Source: Mesodorylaimus sp. YZB2_4 (Eukaryota; Nematoda; Enoplea; Dorylaimida; Dorylaimidae). From it: DNA of 64,000 nt. Both the position numbers and the translations under genes were made by a program. Numbering within the stretch: the first letter of the stretch is position 1; each line of letters opens with the position of its first letter. The DNA lies in contig JASANH010001446.1 in NCBI GenBank assembly GCA_030248295.1, forward strand, positions 868,001-932,000, in the 5' to 3' direction. Positions 34,962 through 45,300 of the stretch are shown piece after piece. The notes under the pieces were generated by a model, which was given only the letters and a program-made list of their open reading frames with translations, made no database searches and was not told the origin of the DNA.

Positions 34962-37900
34962 TCAGTTGAACACTGTGGTGACGGGCGAGTTGTCACTGTT
35001 GGTTTGGCATACCACATCGATTCTAATGTCTCTACCAAACGGCGACGTCGCGGAATTTTTCAAAGATTTGTTGAGTCGACCGCACGAATGCCTGGTGAGA
35101 ACTTGAATTGGTTTCTGTAAGGTACCGAAGCGTTTCTGGGGGTCCCCTACTGCAGTTAATATTTGGCAAATCGAAGATATCTGTTTGGATGGGGCTAAAA
35201 GATAAAGCTGGTTTGCTTGAATTTTGAATTAATCTTCTCTTCAGACTGTTTCCGACGATGGACGATAATTTGCGGGCACAGGTTGCTCTTGATCCGACGA
35301 AATCCCATCAAGTGTGGTGTAAGCATTTCCCAGTCCCTTCACATGTATCTATCTTATCTCCTGATTACGTGTTTCTTAGCCTGCCCCAATGGTCATCGCT
35401 ATGCGATCGAGGACTGTGGAAATCCGGTGAAGGGTAAAACAGAGAGGGCGAAAAGGTAGATCATCGTTGTCCGACGTGCAGTGCCTTGATCGGTGGACAG
35501 GCTTTCCGTAAGGCGCACGATAGGAACATCAGAGTGGAGAAGTAAACATTTTGCCTCTTGCTGTCTTTTGAGATCCCTAATGGATTTTACTTTAGATTTT
35601 TTTTTGACGAACTTCGCTTTGGCCACATCCTTGGTGCTGCGGGCTCGTTCGAACCGGTCGGGCAACGCTCTCTATCGAAAACGGAAGTCTTATTGATTCG
35701 CTGCTTCCTGCATGCTTCGATGATTAGCAGCGCTATGGTGAATGGAGCAAGGGTAAGCCGCTGTGCATTACCGAAGTTTAGTTGTATACATGATCGGTTA
35801 TTACAGGCTGTCGGTGAGCTGATGAATCCACGTGTCGACGAGGGCGCGGTCGTGCAGTTTTAGGTGGCCCATTTGGAACGTGACATCACGATCTTGGCGC
35901 ATTCATTTGCCTGCAGCATGGATGATGCTTTTCTGCTCATGCATCAAATTCTGCGTCAATGGATGGAAAAAAGAAGTAAGAAGTAAGTGGCTTATAGAAG
36001 AATGCTACTTAACGTTCATGTTTCAGAGGAAATGAGGGGGAAACTTAATCTTACTACGCAAGAACAACGTGCGGGTTGGGAAGAAGCGTTTGCGAAACGC
36101 TTGTTGCGTCCAATTAGCCAGGTAAGATCCATCAGGTTTTGCTGGCCCTGAGAAACAGGAAATCACATTGTAGAACTGGCAGGCGGTGATTGACGATGCC
36201 AGGCAAGCCATAACGGATGATGCGAGTAAGAGAAAAGCTTTCTTGCCAATCCGAATTTAAATTACTGTAGAGTTTTTGTAGAAAATTCATTTTGGCGAAT
36301 TGTGTTCCAAGATGGTGTTTCGGTTGACCAAGAATCGGAGTGTCTCTGGCATTATCGCCCGCCCTTCACCTTTCAAGCTGTGATGGATCAAGCTTTTAGT
36401 CTCTTGGAATCGTGCGACGCGAAGGAGAAAGATCGTTTGAAATTGTTGCATCTATTCCTGATTAATGTGAGTGGTAAGGTAGCCTTGTCAAAACAAAGTA
36501 CCTGCGTATGTGTTTCTTGGTTTTTTAGATGTCGAATTTGAGCGCCTTACGCCACTTGATGCCTATTCGCGAACTTCATCACCGATTGGCCTCCCATTTT
36601 CACGGGTGTATTTCGATTTGGTTTGCTCAGAAGCGTACTATTCGAGAGTTTCTGGAAATATTTGACTGTATGAAGATGCTATTTTAAGTACAGGCACTTT
36701 GAAAAATGGCTTTTCTCTAGATGACACTGCTAACGAGTATCGGATATTGATCAACGCCTTTTTCGATGCTCTTCGTACTCTGTTTCCTGGTAGATATGGC
36801 GCCTTGTTGCAAAAGCACGGTGGGAATTTTGATCAAGCGCCTCTGGTATCGATTTTGCCGTTGCCTTCAGAAAACGGATCATATAGCTGCGATTTGATTC
36901 GCCGCTTAGTTGGTTGCCAGAATGATATTTTAGAAGCTGCGTCTAATGCACAGGGGGTGGAAGATAGAAAGTAAGGCATGCGAATATGCTGATTAATACA
37001 CTCTTTACGGTCTGTTCTGGTTTCAGAACCTCTGATATCAATTACGAGTCGTTGACCCCAGGGCAAGTGATCAATTTTGATGTTTCTCGGGATGGAGCTG
37101 AACTGCTTATGTGGCATCGAGTCTATGACGGAGTTCGAGGAGCGGTGCAATTCGACCTTGACTTGTTGCAATATCGTATCCGGCGCTTCGTTTTGGATTC
37201 TGCTACTCGCATACGCCCATTGGTAAGGAATAAGATGGCATAGTGTATGTTTGCTTAGAGCCTGTGACAGTACTGTAATCTAGGAATTGATTCTGAGCGG
37301 GGTATTGCTATGTGTGTTGCGCACGCAGATCAGACCCTAATTTGGATGTCTTTTCAGTTTCCACTGATGCGAGGGAAGGAGGCGTTGATGCTGGAATGTT
37401 TAGGACGTCTACGAAACTATGGAGTGATAAGCACTGTTTTTGGTAATCGGCCAGCTTTGTGACGTGCTCGTTTACAGAATGATTTGTTACCGACACAAAA
37501 ACGTGATATGATGGCGTTGCTTCGTCGAAATATGTCGAATGCAAAAGAATTGTTGGGCTGTTTGGAACTGATGATTCGCTTCTCTTCAGCTTTGGATAAA
37601 AACGATATCGAACGTCTTTCTTAGGACGCTTTCTTGGTGCGTTTGAAGCTAGCTCCAAAGCAGCAAACGGTAAGTCGTCTTACTTTCTAGGAGACTTGCT
37701 GTGAGGACGATTTGCTGTCGTCGTGCTGTTTTGCTGTCTTGTTCTCTTGAAGTCCGTCACTTGTTGCCCTCTAGTTTTGCTGCTTTGTTTTCATGCCCCA
37801 CATGCCCTTCATGTCTCGCACAAAGCTGTGTATCACAAGGGACATGCAGAAAGTGGGCCTCTGTAGGAATTTTCTGGGGTCCTTTTTAAATGTTCTAAAT

Positions 37901-39349
37901 TGAGTCAGTATTGATCGGCATTCTTTGGAAAAGATTTTTAAAAATTAATCGTGCTTTTTAGAAATAGACAATGCCCTCTCTTTATAGACAATCCCTGGAC
38001 CTGAATGCCTGAGCACAGTATACCACAAGAACCACAAGAAATATTGGATGTTGACTCAAAAATCTGTGACATGCGTTTATGCGTTACTACCATCACTATT
38101 AGCAGTTACTATATGCTCACTCGAGTGTGAACGCATTCATTATACACGAAATGTTTATACGATTTCAAAACTTCCTGTAAGTGCGCGGGCTGATAATACT
38201 GTAAGAGCCGTTCACGAAATGGACCTGGGTGCCGGCATCGACCGATCCGACCCTAGGCCTGGATCCCGACCCGATCCAGCCGAGCCGCTTCAAAAACTAG
38301 AAGATAGATGAGATTGACGTGCTTGGCACTGCGTCCTCACCAACCTGCCATGGTTCCTCGCTGTCACTCTCTGTAACCACTCCTAAGGATATCGGAGAGC
38401 TAAGCACCACCTATAGCGTGATTAAACACTGATTTGAGAGGAAAAACGGGATTTTTCCGTTATAGTTTGTCACATGTTATCATTTCCCAGCAGATTAAGC
38501 GCGAAAAATATTAGTTGCCAATCCAGCAGTTGGATCGGATCGGGAACCGATCCACCCCTCGGATCTGCGGATCGGTGGATCGGTCGATGCTGGCCTGGGC
38601 GACTAACAGAAGGAATTTGAAAGCCTTCGCCTTTTTTTGGAAGGAAACATTAGTGAAATCTCTGTCGAGATGCTTGAGTAAATACTGTAGTAGTGACTGC
38701 GAATTTCTTTGCAAGTGTAGCGACCCCATTTGCCCATGGTGTGTTGATTTAAACACTTCTGCTGCTGTAGACATGCATTCACTTTCCCAATCTTGTTTAG
38801 TTTTCGGAGGTCCTTTTTCAGACATTGAAGTCATATAGTGTTGGTAACTTGGTCGAATTGTGGCAGTTGACGGCTTTCATGATTAAATTCCAATTGATGG
38901 AGAATGTCGAGGTATGCACTATGCCGCGCTTATTCAGTCTTATGGCATCGGGTATTGTCTGCTTTAGGATCCGTTCAGCGAAGTGGAAAGCCGATCAAGA
39001 AGCCTTTAAGCGTTGATGAGCGTACTGAATTTGAGCGGAGCCTACACGGAACGGACGTGTTGCAATTCGCTTTGGAACTGACCGAATTTTTACTCTTGAA
39101 CATACAGCCCGGTTGTAACAGTGCCATCGATGGCATGTTGCGAAGGGGGGACTTCGCAGAGCAAGCGTGAGTGATCGTCTATTAAACTTTGACCACATCT
39201 GAACGGGGAATATTGTGTTTAGATTGACGACTTTCTTGGTGGATCGTCAGGGAAGCAAACTCGATGAATTTACTGATCGAATTTTGATAAAACACAGTGT
39301 CGAGGTGTGGAAAGTAGTGGCGCTAAAATACTTTCAAAGCCATCGTTGA
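34962..39349 (+). pseudogene. RNF213-type E3 ubiquitin ligase, C-terminal part with two in-frame stops
   Basis: Seventeen exons can be joined in one frame (34962-35116, 35245-35318, 35380-35433, 35460-35541, 35596-35752, 35807-35975, 36027-36121, 36174-36225, 36282-36466, 36529-36667, 36721-36970, 37027-37222, 37358-37423, 37478-37669, 38822-38911, 38979-39166, 39223-39349), about 756 codons. The start matches the RNF213 segment around its RZ-type zinc finger (LFPTMDDNLRAQ, then CPNGHRYAIEDCG and CPTCSALIGG), which transfers ubiquitin to proteins and to bacterial LPS. The rest follows the helical C-terminal domain to the end (LVELWQL, VEVWKVVALK). Frame is interrupted by TAG at 35861-35863 (exon 6) and 37622-37624 (exon 14). 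The 26-nt intron after exon 3 is abnormally short. The AAA+ and RING parts, over 3000 residues in relatives, are missing upstream, where repeats lie. Most likely a decaying fragment; base errors at two sites would be the alternative. TAG ends real genes here, so recoding is unlikely. Confidence 0.8.
38230..38605. mobile_element. GATCC-rich MITE in an intron of the RNF213-like locus
   Basis: Imperfect inverted ends of about 50-60 bp: the left end contains GGCATCGACCGATCCGACCC and the right end, reversed, GCCAGCATCGACCGATCC. Both are built of GGATC/GATCC words. About 375 bp, non-coding, inside the 1.15-kb intron 37670-38821. Confidence 0.6.
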
Positions 39350-40006
39350 AAAGCTTTGAACAAAAATGTTGATGCTCTCCATTTTGCGTGCCTCTGTTTT
39401 TGAGTATCGATTTTTGAGGTAGGTTTTTATGTACTGTTGTATTTTCTTTTTCCAAAGCGCTTGGTTTGGGTGACACTTTTTGAATTTTTCATGTTACAGT
39501 GCATAATTTTGGCAAAGTAATTTTCATGTCGGGCTAAAATTTTTTTGGAAAGTCAAAGGGCACGTGTAAAAATCTCCAAAATATACAAGCAAGGCGAGTA
39601 GTGCAGACTGCTAGAGCCAGTATACTGTAGGGTGCTACGAACAAAATAGCCAAGATGTTGGGATTTGAATTCGCCGTCTAGAATACCGTACGTACATGAG
39701 TAGTTACTTTAGTTACCCTGTATATTCTGCTTTAGGGCTCGTGAAAAATCGTAAGTTCAAAGTAAAGGTGTCCAAGAGGGTTCCTCATAATTTTTCAAAC
39801 CCGTGCTTGCGACTAGCTATTAAAGCAGTGTCTAACATTGCTAGCTCAATGACAGACAAGGAACACTCACATTTCAGCTAACCGTCAGAGCAGATTGTGA
39901 GCTGCTTCTTTCCAGCCATGTTCCACCACACAAGGTCGCAATCAGCGCTTTGGCTTTACCACCAGGTGCCATATCCCATTAAACCTTCGTACGAAAACAA
40001 TCATCA
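39350..40006. other. Intergenic, no gene seen
   Basis: 3' flank of the RNF213-like locus. Nothing recognised. Confidence 0.45.
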
Positions 40007-40435
40007 ATAACAGGCAGGAGCGGCCGCGGTGGTGCAGGCGGTTCAGCATTTGTCTCTTGAGAGCGGGTGGCTGGACTCGTCCCGGGTTCGATCCCCGGTG
40101 ATGGAGATCGGTTTGCGAGCCATAAGCCCTCGCTGACCTTGAACGCCAGGCCGTGGGTGACTCACCCAGGACCGTCGAGGCTCCGAGGAAGCCAAACGAG
40201 GAGACAGCCTTGGCTGTCGAACACCGACGAGGTTCACAGCCCACCCGCCATCGTCAGAGGAAGTCGGTGTCCTGTCCAGGATGCCCTCGCGTGGAGGTGC
40301 TCCTAGTGGAGACACGCAGAGGGACGCTGCTGTGTGTGCCGGTCCCCGCACAGCCTTGCTTATAAGGTTTGACTACCGGCTATAAGCGAAACGGGCTTCG
40401 GCCCGCAAAAATTTTAAAAAAGATAACAGGCAGGA
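40007..40435 (+). mobile_element. tRNA-derived SINE, copy 2, full length with target-site duplication
   Basis: Element 40020-40422 flanked by a perfect 13-bp duplication ATAACAGGCAGGA (40007-40019 and 40423-40435). A box TGGTGCAGGCGG (40030-40041), B box GGTTCGATCCC (40085-40095). The A-to-B spacing of about 44 bp between boxes suggests a tRNA with a long variable arm (Ser- or Leu-like). The body has CCAGGATGCCCTCGCGTGGA and GACACGCAGAGGGACGCTGC blocks, and the end is AAAAATTTTAAAAAAG. The clean duplication shows insertion by target-primed reverse transcription. Confidence 0.92.
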
Positions 40436-41572
40436 ACAGGCTGGGGCAGGCAGGAACATGTCCTACGGGTACTAAGGTGTGCTGGGTTTGTTCTCAATGA
40501 ATTCGGTCTGTTTTTTTATCGTCTTCATCCCTTTCTCTGAAAAAAAATCGCTTTCTCTGATGAGGTAGGAGATTATCAGTGTCTGGCATAATTCACGAAT
40601 TTCCTGATGACAGAGGAAGAAAGCAGACAGTCAAGTATGTTGCTGAGTATTAGTGTCCTACTATCAGCTTTTGGCAAGAGCAAAACTTTGACTACCCTTA
40701 TTTGTGCTCACTGAAGAATAGTTTAAACAAGGAATTTGTAGGCCTGCTCTCATTTGATTCTATTGTACAGAGAGTCATTCCCTCGAGCACCATTGACAGG
40801 ACGATTGCTCCGTAAGGTGCATTATTAAGTTATGTTTTTGTGCCCTCCGCAGTGCCAACTGGTCCTCCTTATCGCCACACGTAGAATTGATCGTCCTGAG
40901 CTATAGAGCCTAGAGAACTACGTAAAGGGTACGCCTCCTCTGCTCAATTTGCTCAAATGACCTCGTTGTCACCTCCATATTTTGGATCCTGAAGTGAGGA
41001 AATGTACGTCATCATAGGTACTTACGTCCGTTGTCCACGCTATGAACGTCGGCTCGCAATGCCATTGTCCCTGTTTACTCGAATCTGACTAGGTCGCTTA
41101 GTAACTGCTTAGAGCAGAGGCGGCTTCTTGACTTATGTACTACGGTCGGAAACAAGCCAAGTTGTACATCGACATCTATTATCTGCTGTCATTTGTGCTG
41201 ATTGTAAGCATTTGTGGTTCGTGGGTATTGACTACGCGGTTACTTGCGATAAATGTTTGCATTAGACGGAATCGGACTGGTCAATCGAGGCTAATATCCT
41301 CCTCCATTGTACATATGATAACGAAACCTGGCATATAGACCCATCAGACCAGACAAAGCATCTAATCTAAGCAAATTTAAAGATATGCCCTTAAGTCCCA
41401 AAGTCACTCCTTCTGCTGGTCTAACAGATCTGCATGCGCCATTCACCCATAAAGAACAGCCTAGCAAGTCGCATTTTCTATATTCGTCAAAAAGCATTTT
41501 CTCCTGCCTCAAACTTCGTTTCATGCTTACTCTATTCAAGCGCAATTTTCCCCTCTGTTGCAGACTGTATTG
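40436..41572. other. Intergenic, no gene seen
   Basis: Begins with a partial repeat of the target site (CAGGCAGGAACA twice). No coding signal was recognised. Confidence 0.4.
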
Positions 41573-41610
41573 ACTTTTCCCCCGCCGCCGTAAGTGCTCG
41601 AGTTGACACA

Positions 41611-42064
41611 ATGCGCGAAACCCCGTTGCGAGTGCTCGATTGTGATCAGATCCGTGCTCTGGCACGAATCTCCGATTCGGAAGTGAATAAGTCGAGTGCA
41701 ACTGATCCAGACGTCACTTAGTTGGCAGAATTTGGAGCGAAGCTTGGTTGGCAGTAACCAAACAGGTCACGGCCTGGCGCGATAATTTTCCTAATGCACC
41801 TTTCGCCACAATCGGTATCCGCTCGGTCGAGCGTCATATTTTTTATGGTGTCTATTTAGGCGACTAGAAATTGCCTGATCTTAGCTATAGGTAAGATTAA
41901 AAAGTCAAATTTATTAGCTTTATTTTCTCTGTGGGCGATGTATTACGAGTGTAGCTTGGCAACACTGAATACGTGGGCCAAGACGAGAAGCTTTGGAAAA
42001 TTTTCGATTCAAAGAAAAGCGCAAGTCGGCGGGGTGGAAAGGGACCGGAAGTCGTAAAGGCTTA
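41611..42064 (+). pseudogene. Unidentified gene remnant just upstream of the anoctamin
   Basis: Three stretches read like protein but do not join cleanly: RETPLRVLDCDQIRALAR (from 41611, stopped at 41719), then in another frame WSEAWLAVTKQVTAWRD to SVERHIFYGVYLGD, followed by TAG and KLPDLSYR up to a GTAAGA donor near 41891, and a final piece NTEYVGQDEKLWKIFDSKK ending PEVVKA and a stop at 42062-42064 after a GTGTAG acceptor. The frameshift and internal TAG suggest a broken gene, but short unrecognised introns are possible. I do not recognise the family. Confidence 0.35.
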
Positions 42065-42301
42065 ACGTCATAGCTGCCTTCTGATCAGTGCCAGCCCACA
42101 ATACAACGCCTGGTAACCGACTTCGATCACCACACGCTTCGCCCATTCGTATTCATACTGTGACTTGCGAGTCCCCGTTTTGGCCGACTTGTGCTCGTCT
42201 CGCTTCCCTGAGTCAGCTGCATCGTCGACTCTCGAAAATAGCCCTTTCCTCCGTGATCTGATATCCTCAGGTACAGCTTCCCCGCGTGCTTCGTAAAAAC
42301 C

Positions 42302-45300
42302 ATGACCGAACCTGTGCCCCAAGTCAATGTAACCCTTAGTCCGGCCAGCTCAAAACCGGCATCAGCCGCTCCAAATCAACCACAAATTGTGCAGCCAAAA
42401 CCAGGCAGCGTTTTCTTCGATGATGGGAAACGACGAATCGATTTTGTTTTGGTGTTTGAAAAAGACGACGAACCGAGCGAAATTGCCGAACCGAAAGAGA
42501 CTGATCAATCGAATACTCCAAACCCGAATGTACTAAAAAGGATAGAACTACCGCATCTCGGCGGCGAATCAACACGATCCGTGATCGAAAGAGAAAAGCT
42601 ACGGTTATTTTTCGAGAGTAATTTGGTGGCTGAGGGATTGGAACTAGAAGAAGATGTGAGAAAGGAAGAAGACGGTCGTATGACCATATTTACCAAAGTG
42701 CACGCCCCGTGGGCTGTCGTGTGCAAGCAGGCGGAGCTGCTAAAGATGAAGATGCCGTTGAAGTTGAAAGATACGTTCGTGCAGCAAGAAGATACTCAAC
42801 CCCAAATCATAGATAGGATAAGGGACCCTGCGATCAGATTTTACGGACTGATAAAAGAGAAATTCACAGAAATGGCAAAGTCCTCTCCCTTAGGCTCTCG
42901 ACTTTTTCGACCAGGCACGGCCACATTGAGACGTGGTGAGTCAAAAATGAAAGCCGAACCGAAACGAGTCACCTGGCTATTTCGAAGGAAGAAATTGGAT
43001 CGATTCGATGTCACTGATCAGAGTACTTTTTTTACCCCGACCCAACGAATGGAGATGGTGTGGGAAATTATGCAGAAGGTCAGGAATGATCCTGATGATG
43101 AGAAAAGACGAGGCATCGAACTACTCCTGCATATGGGTATATATGATGCCGCCTATCCTCTTCACGATGCCGGCGACGTGGACGCCAGCGATCGGACCGC
43201 TGCCCCGATTTCTGAATGGCCACAACGAAAGGTACTGCGTCATACATGGGCAAATTGGAAAGCGACGTTCAAGAAGCAGCCATTGGATCTGGTCAGAAGG
43301 TAAGCGAAAAATAGCCATGATTATTGCAATCTGTCTCAATGACCATGTGCAAAATGAATCTGTATCTCGTTTAGCTACTACGGAGAGAAAATTGCCTTCT
43401 ATTTTGGTGAGTCATCATCTGTGCTACTTTGTGACAGTGTCACAAATGTCTTGTTTTCTTATTTTCTTAGCTTTCCTTGGTTTCTATACCAAAATGCTTG
43501 TCTTCCCTGCAATCGTTGGAATATGTGCTTTTATCTTCGGGGTGTTCTATCCAATCGATGATGGAATGATCAACGAAATCTGTAACCAAACGGGTCCGCC
43601 AGGGACTTTGTACCTGTGTCCCTCGTGTCAACCACCAGCTTGCGAATTCCTACAATACAATCAACATTGCAAAAAGGCAGCTGTGGCCAACTGGATGGAC
43701 AATGAAGCCACTGTCATCGTGGCCTTCGTGACCATCGTATGGGCCACAATATTCCTCAAAAAATGGTAGCATGAGAACGTAAGCCCGACTATGGAAGAGG
43801 CGTAGATGAGTGGTCATTTTAGGAAACAACGAGAAGCAGAGCTGTCGTTTGAATGGGACGTATACGAGGTGGAACAGGAAGACATCGTTATTAGGCCAGA
43901 ATACGAGCATCGAGCGCCTATGAACAGACCTAATCCAGTTACTAGGCAGGTCGAGCCATATGTACCACCCATGCTGAGGTACGCTTTCAGAATTTGCAGC
44001 ATGTAATTCGCCCACACGTTTATCGAGGGCATTGGCTTGTATAGGTCTGAGCTAACCTCGTTTCAAGCATTCTGTAGGGCCTCGTCTTCAACTTTTCATT
44101 TCCAGGTTCCGTTGGAAAGCAGCCTCGACGACGGTCACTCTCCTGATGCTGCTGGCAGTTGCGTGCGCACTAGCAGCACTAGTCATAGCACGCATTGCTC
44201 TATACGGTGCCCTGAAAAAGGCTGGAGTGCATGAGAATGTGGAAGTGGCTCGATGGCTGGTGCACGGCCTGATCTTCATCACTGTGGTCATTTTCGACGC
44301 CATGTACAATTGGGTGGCCGAGAAAGTGACATCGCTAGAATGTCCGCGCACACAGAGTGAATGGTTGTCCAGCTTCTTGTGGAAAGTTTTTATATTCGAA
44401 TTGCTGAACGACTTTGTACCTATCGCATATGCGGCCTGGGTCAAGGGGCGCACTGTGCGAACACCATTGGATTTAGGTAAATCCAAAGGGGCCATCCAGA
44501 AAGGTCGACCGCAGCCTAGGATGAGGGTGTCAGTAAAAAGTAGTCAGCTGCGCCAGGGTAGGAGGCCGACGGTCGACCGCAGCAAGTTTTTGAATTTTTT
44601 ATGACAAAAACACCTTTCAGTAGTTGTGCGCGCCCAAGCCAGCAAAACTTATTGTCTTCTGTTCTCTTCGGTCGTTAATTCTCGAAAATGGAATTTCGGT
44701 CCATCAGGATTTTATTACCAACTGGAATGGCATCCGAAAGGGAAAAGTTGGGACGCTGTGGCTCAATTGGTTAAGTTAAGGCGCTGGTGCCGCATTGCTT
44801 AAGCCAGCAATCGTGGCTGCAGGCCCCAGTTCTGTTCCGACTGAGGACGGTAGTTTAGTAGGCCCCTTCTCAGAGTGGAAACCAGTTTTCGACGGCGATT
44901 GAGTAAGTCCGTCGCTTCCCTTGCACGCCTGGACGACTTCCCTGGTACTGAAAAGTGGCGGACGCCCAACGGGTGAAGAATACGGAAAATGGTCATCGAA
45001 CACCAGTCGGGAAGGTCCCAGTATCATCATGGGACGCAGGTGCTGGCATAGGAGGCCCTCGTGTGGAGGTGCTCCTACATAGTGGAGACGCGTAGAGGGG
45101 CCCCGTGACGATTCCCCCACTTGGTCGTTTCCCCCACTGTGACGATTCCCCCACCGTTTCGTTTCCCCCCCCCCCCCCCATTATTTTGTCTTGATATGCA
45201 GGTAGGTACGACTTGGGTCGCAAAAGGCAGCACGTGTGTGGCAGGATGATAGGGTTGGCTTTTAGGTTGAGGGGCAGTGTAAAGTACAAGTTTGGTGCTG

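Noticed and set aside
35861..37624. TAG reassigned as a sense codon
   Set aside because: TAG is the natural stop of the Src-like kinase and of the TTBK-like gene in this window, so the code is standard.
38968..39012. Acceptor at 38967 giving DPFSEVE in the RNF213-like locus
   Set aside because: It resembles the family locally but forces a frameshift at once; the acceptor at 38978 keeps frame into the well-conserved segment.
42068..42322. Minus-strand 84-codon frame overlapping the anoctamin start
   Set aside because: It overlaps the start of a well-supported gene, has charged low-complexity composition and no family match.
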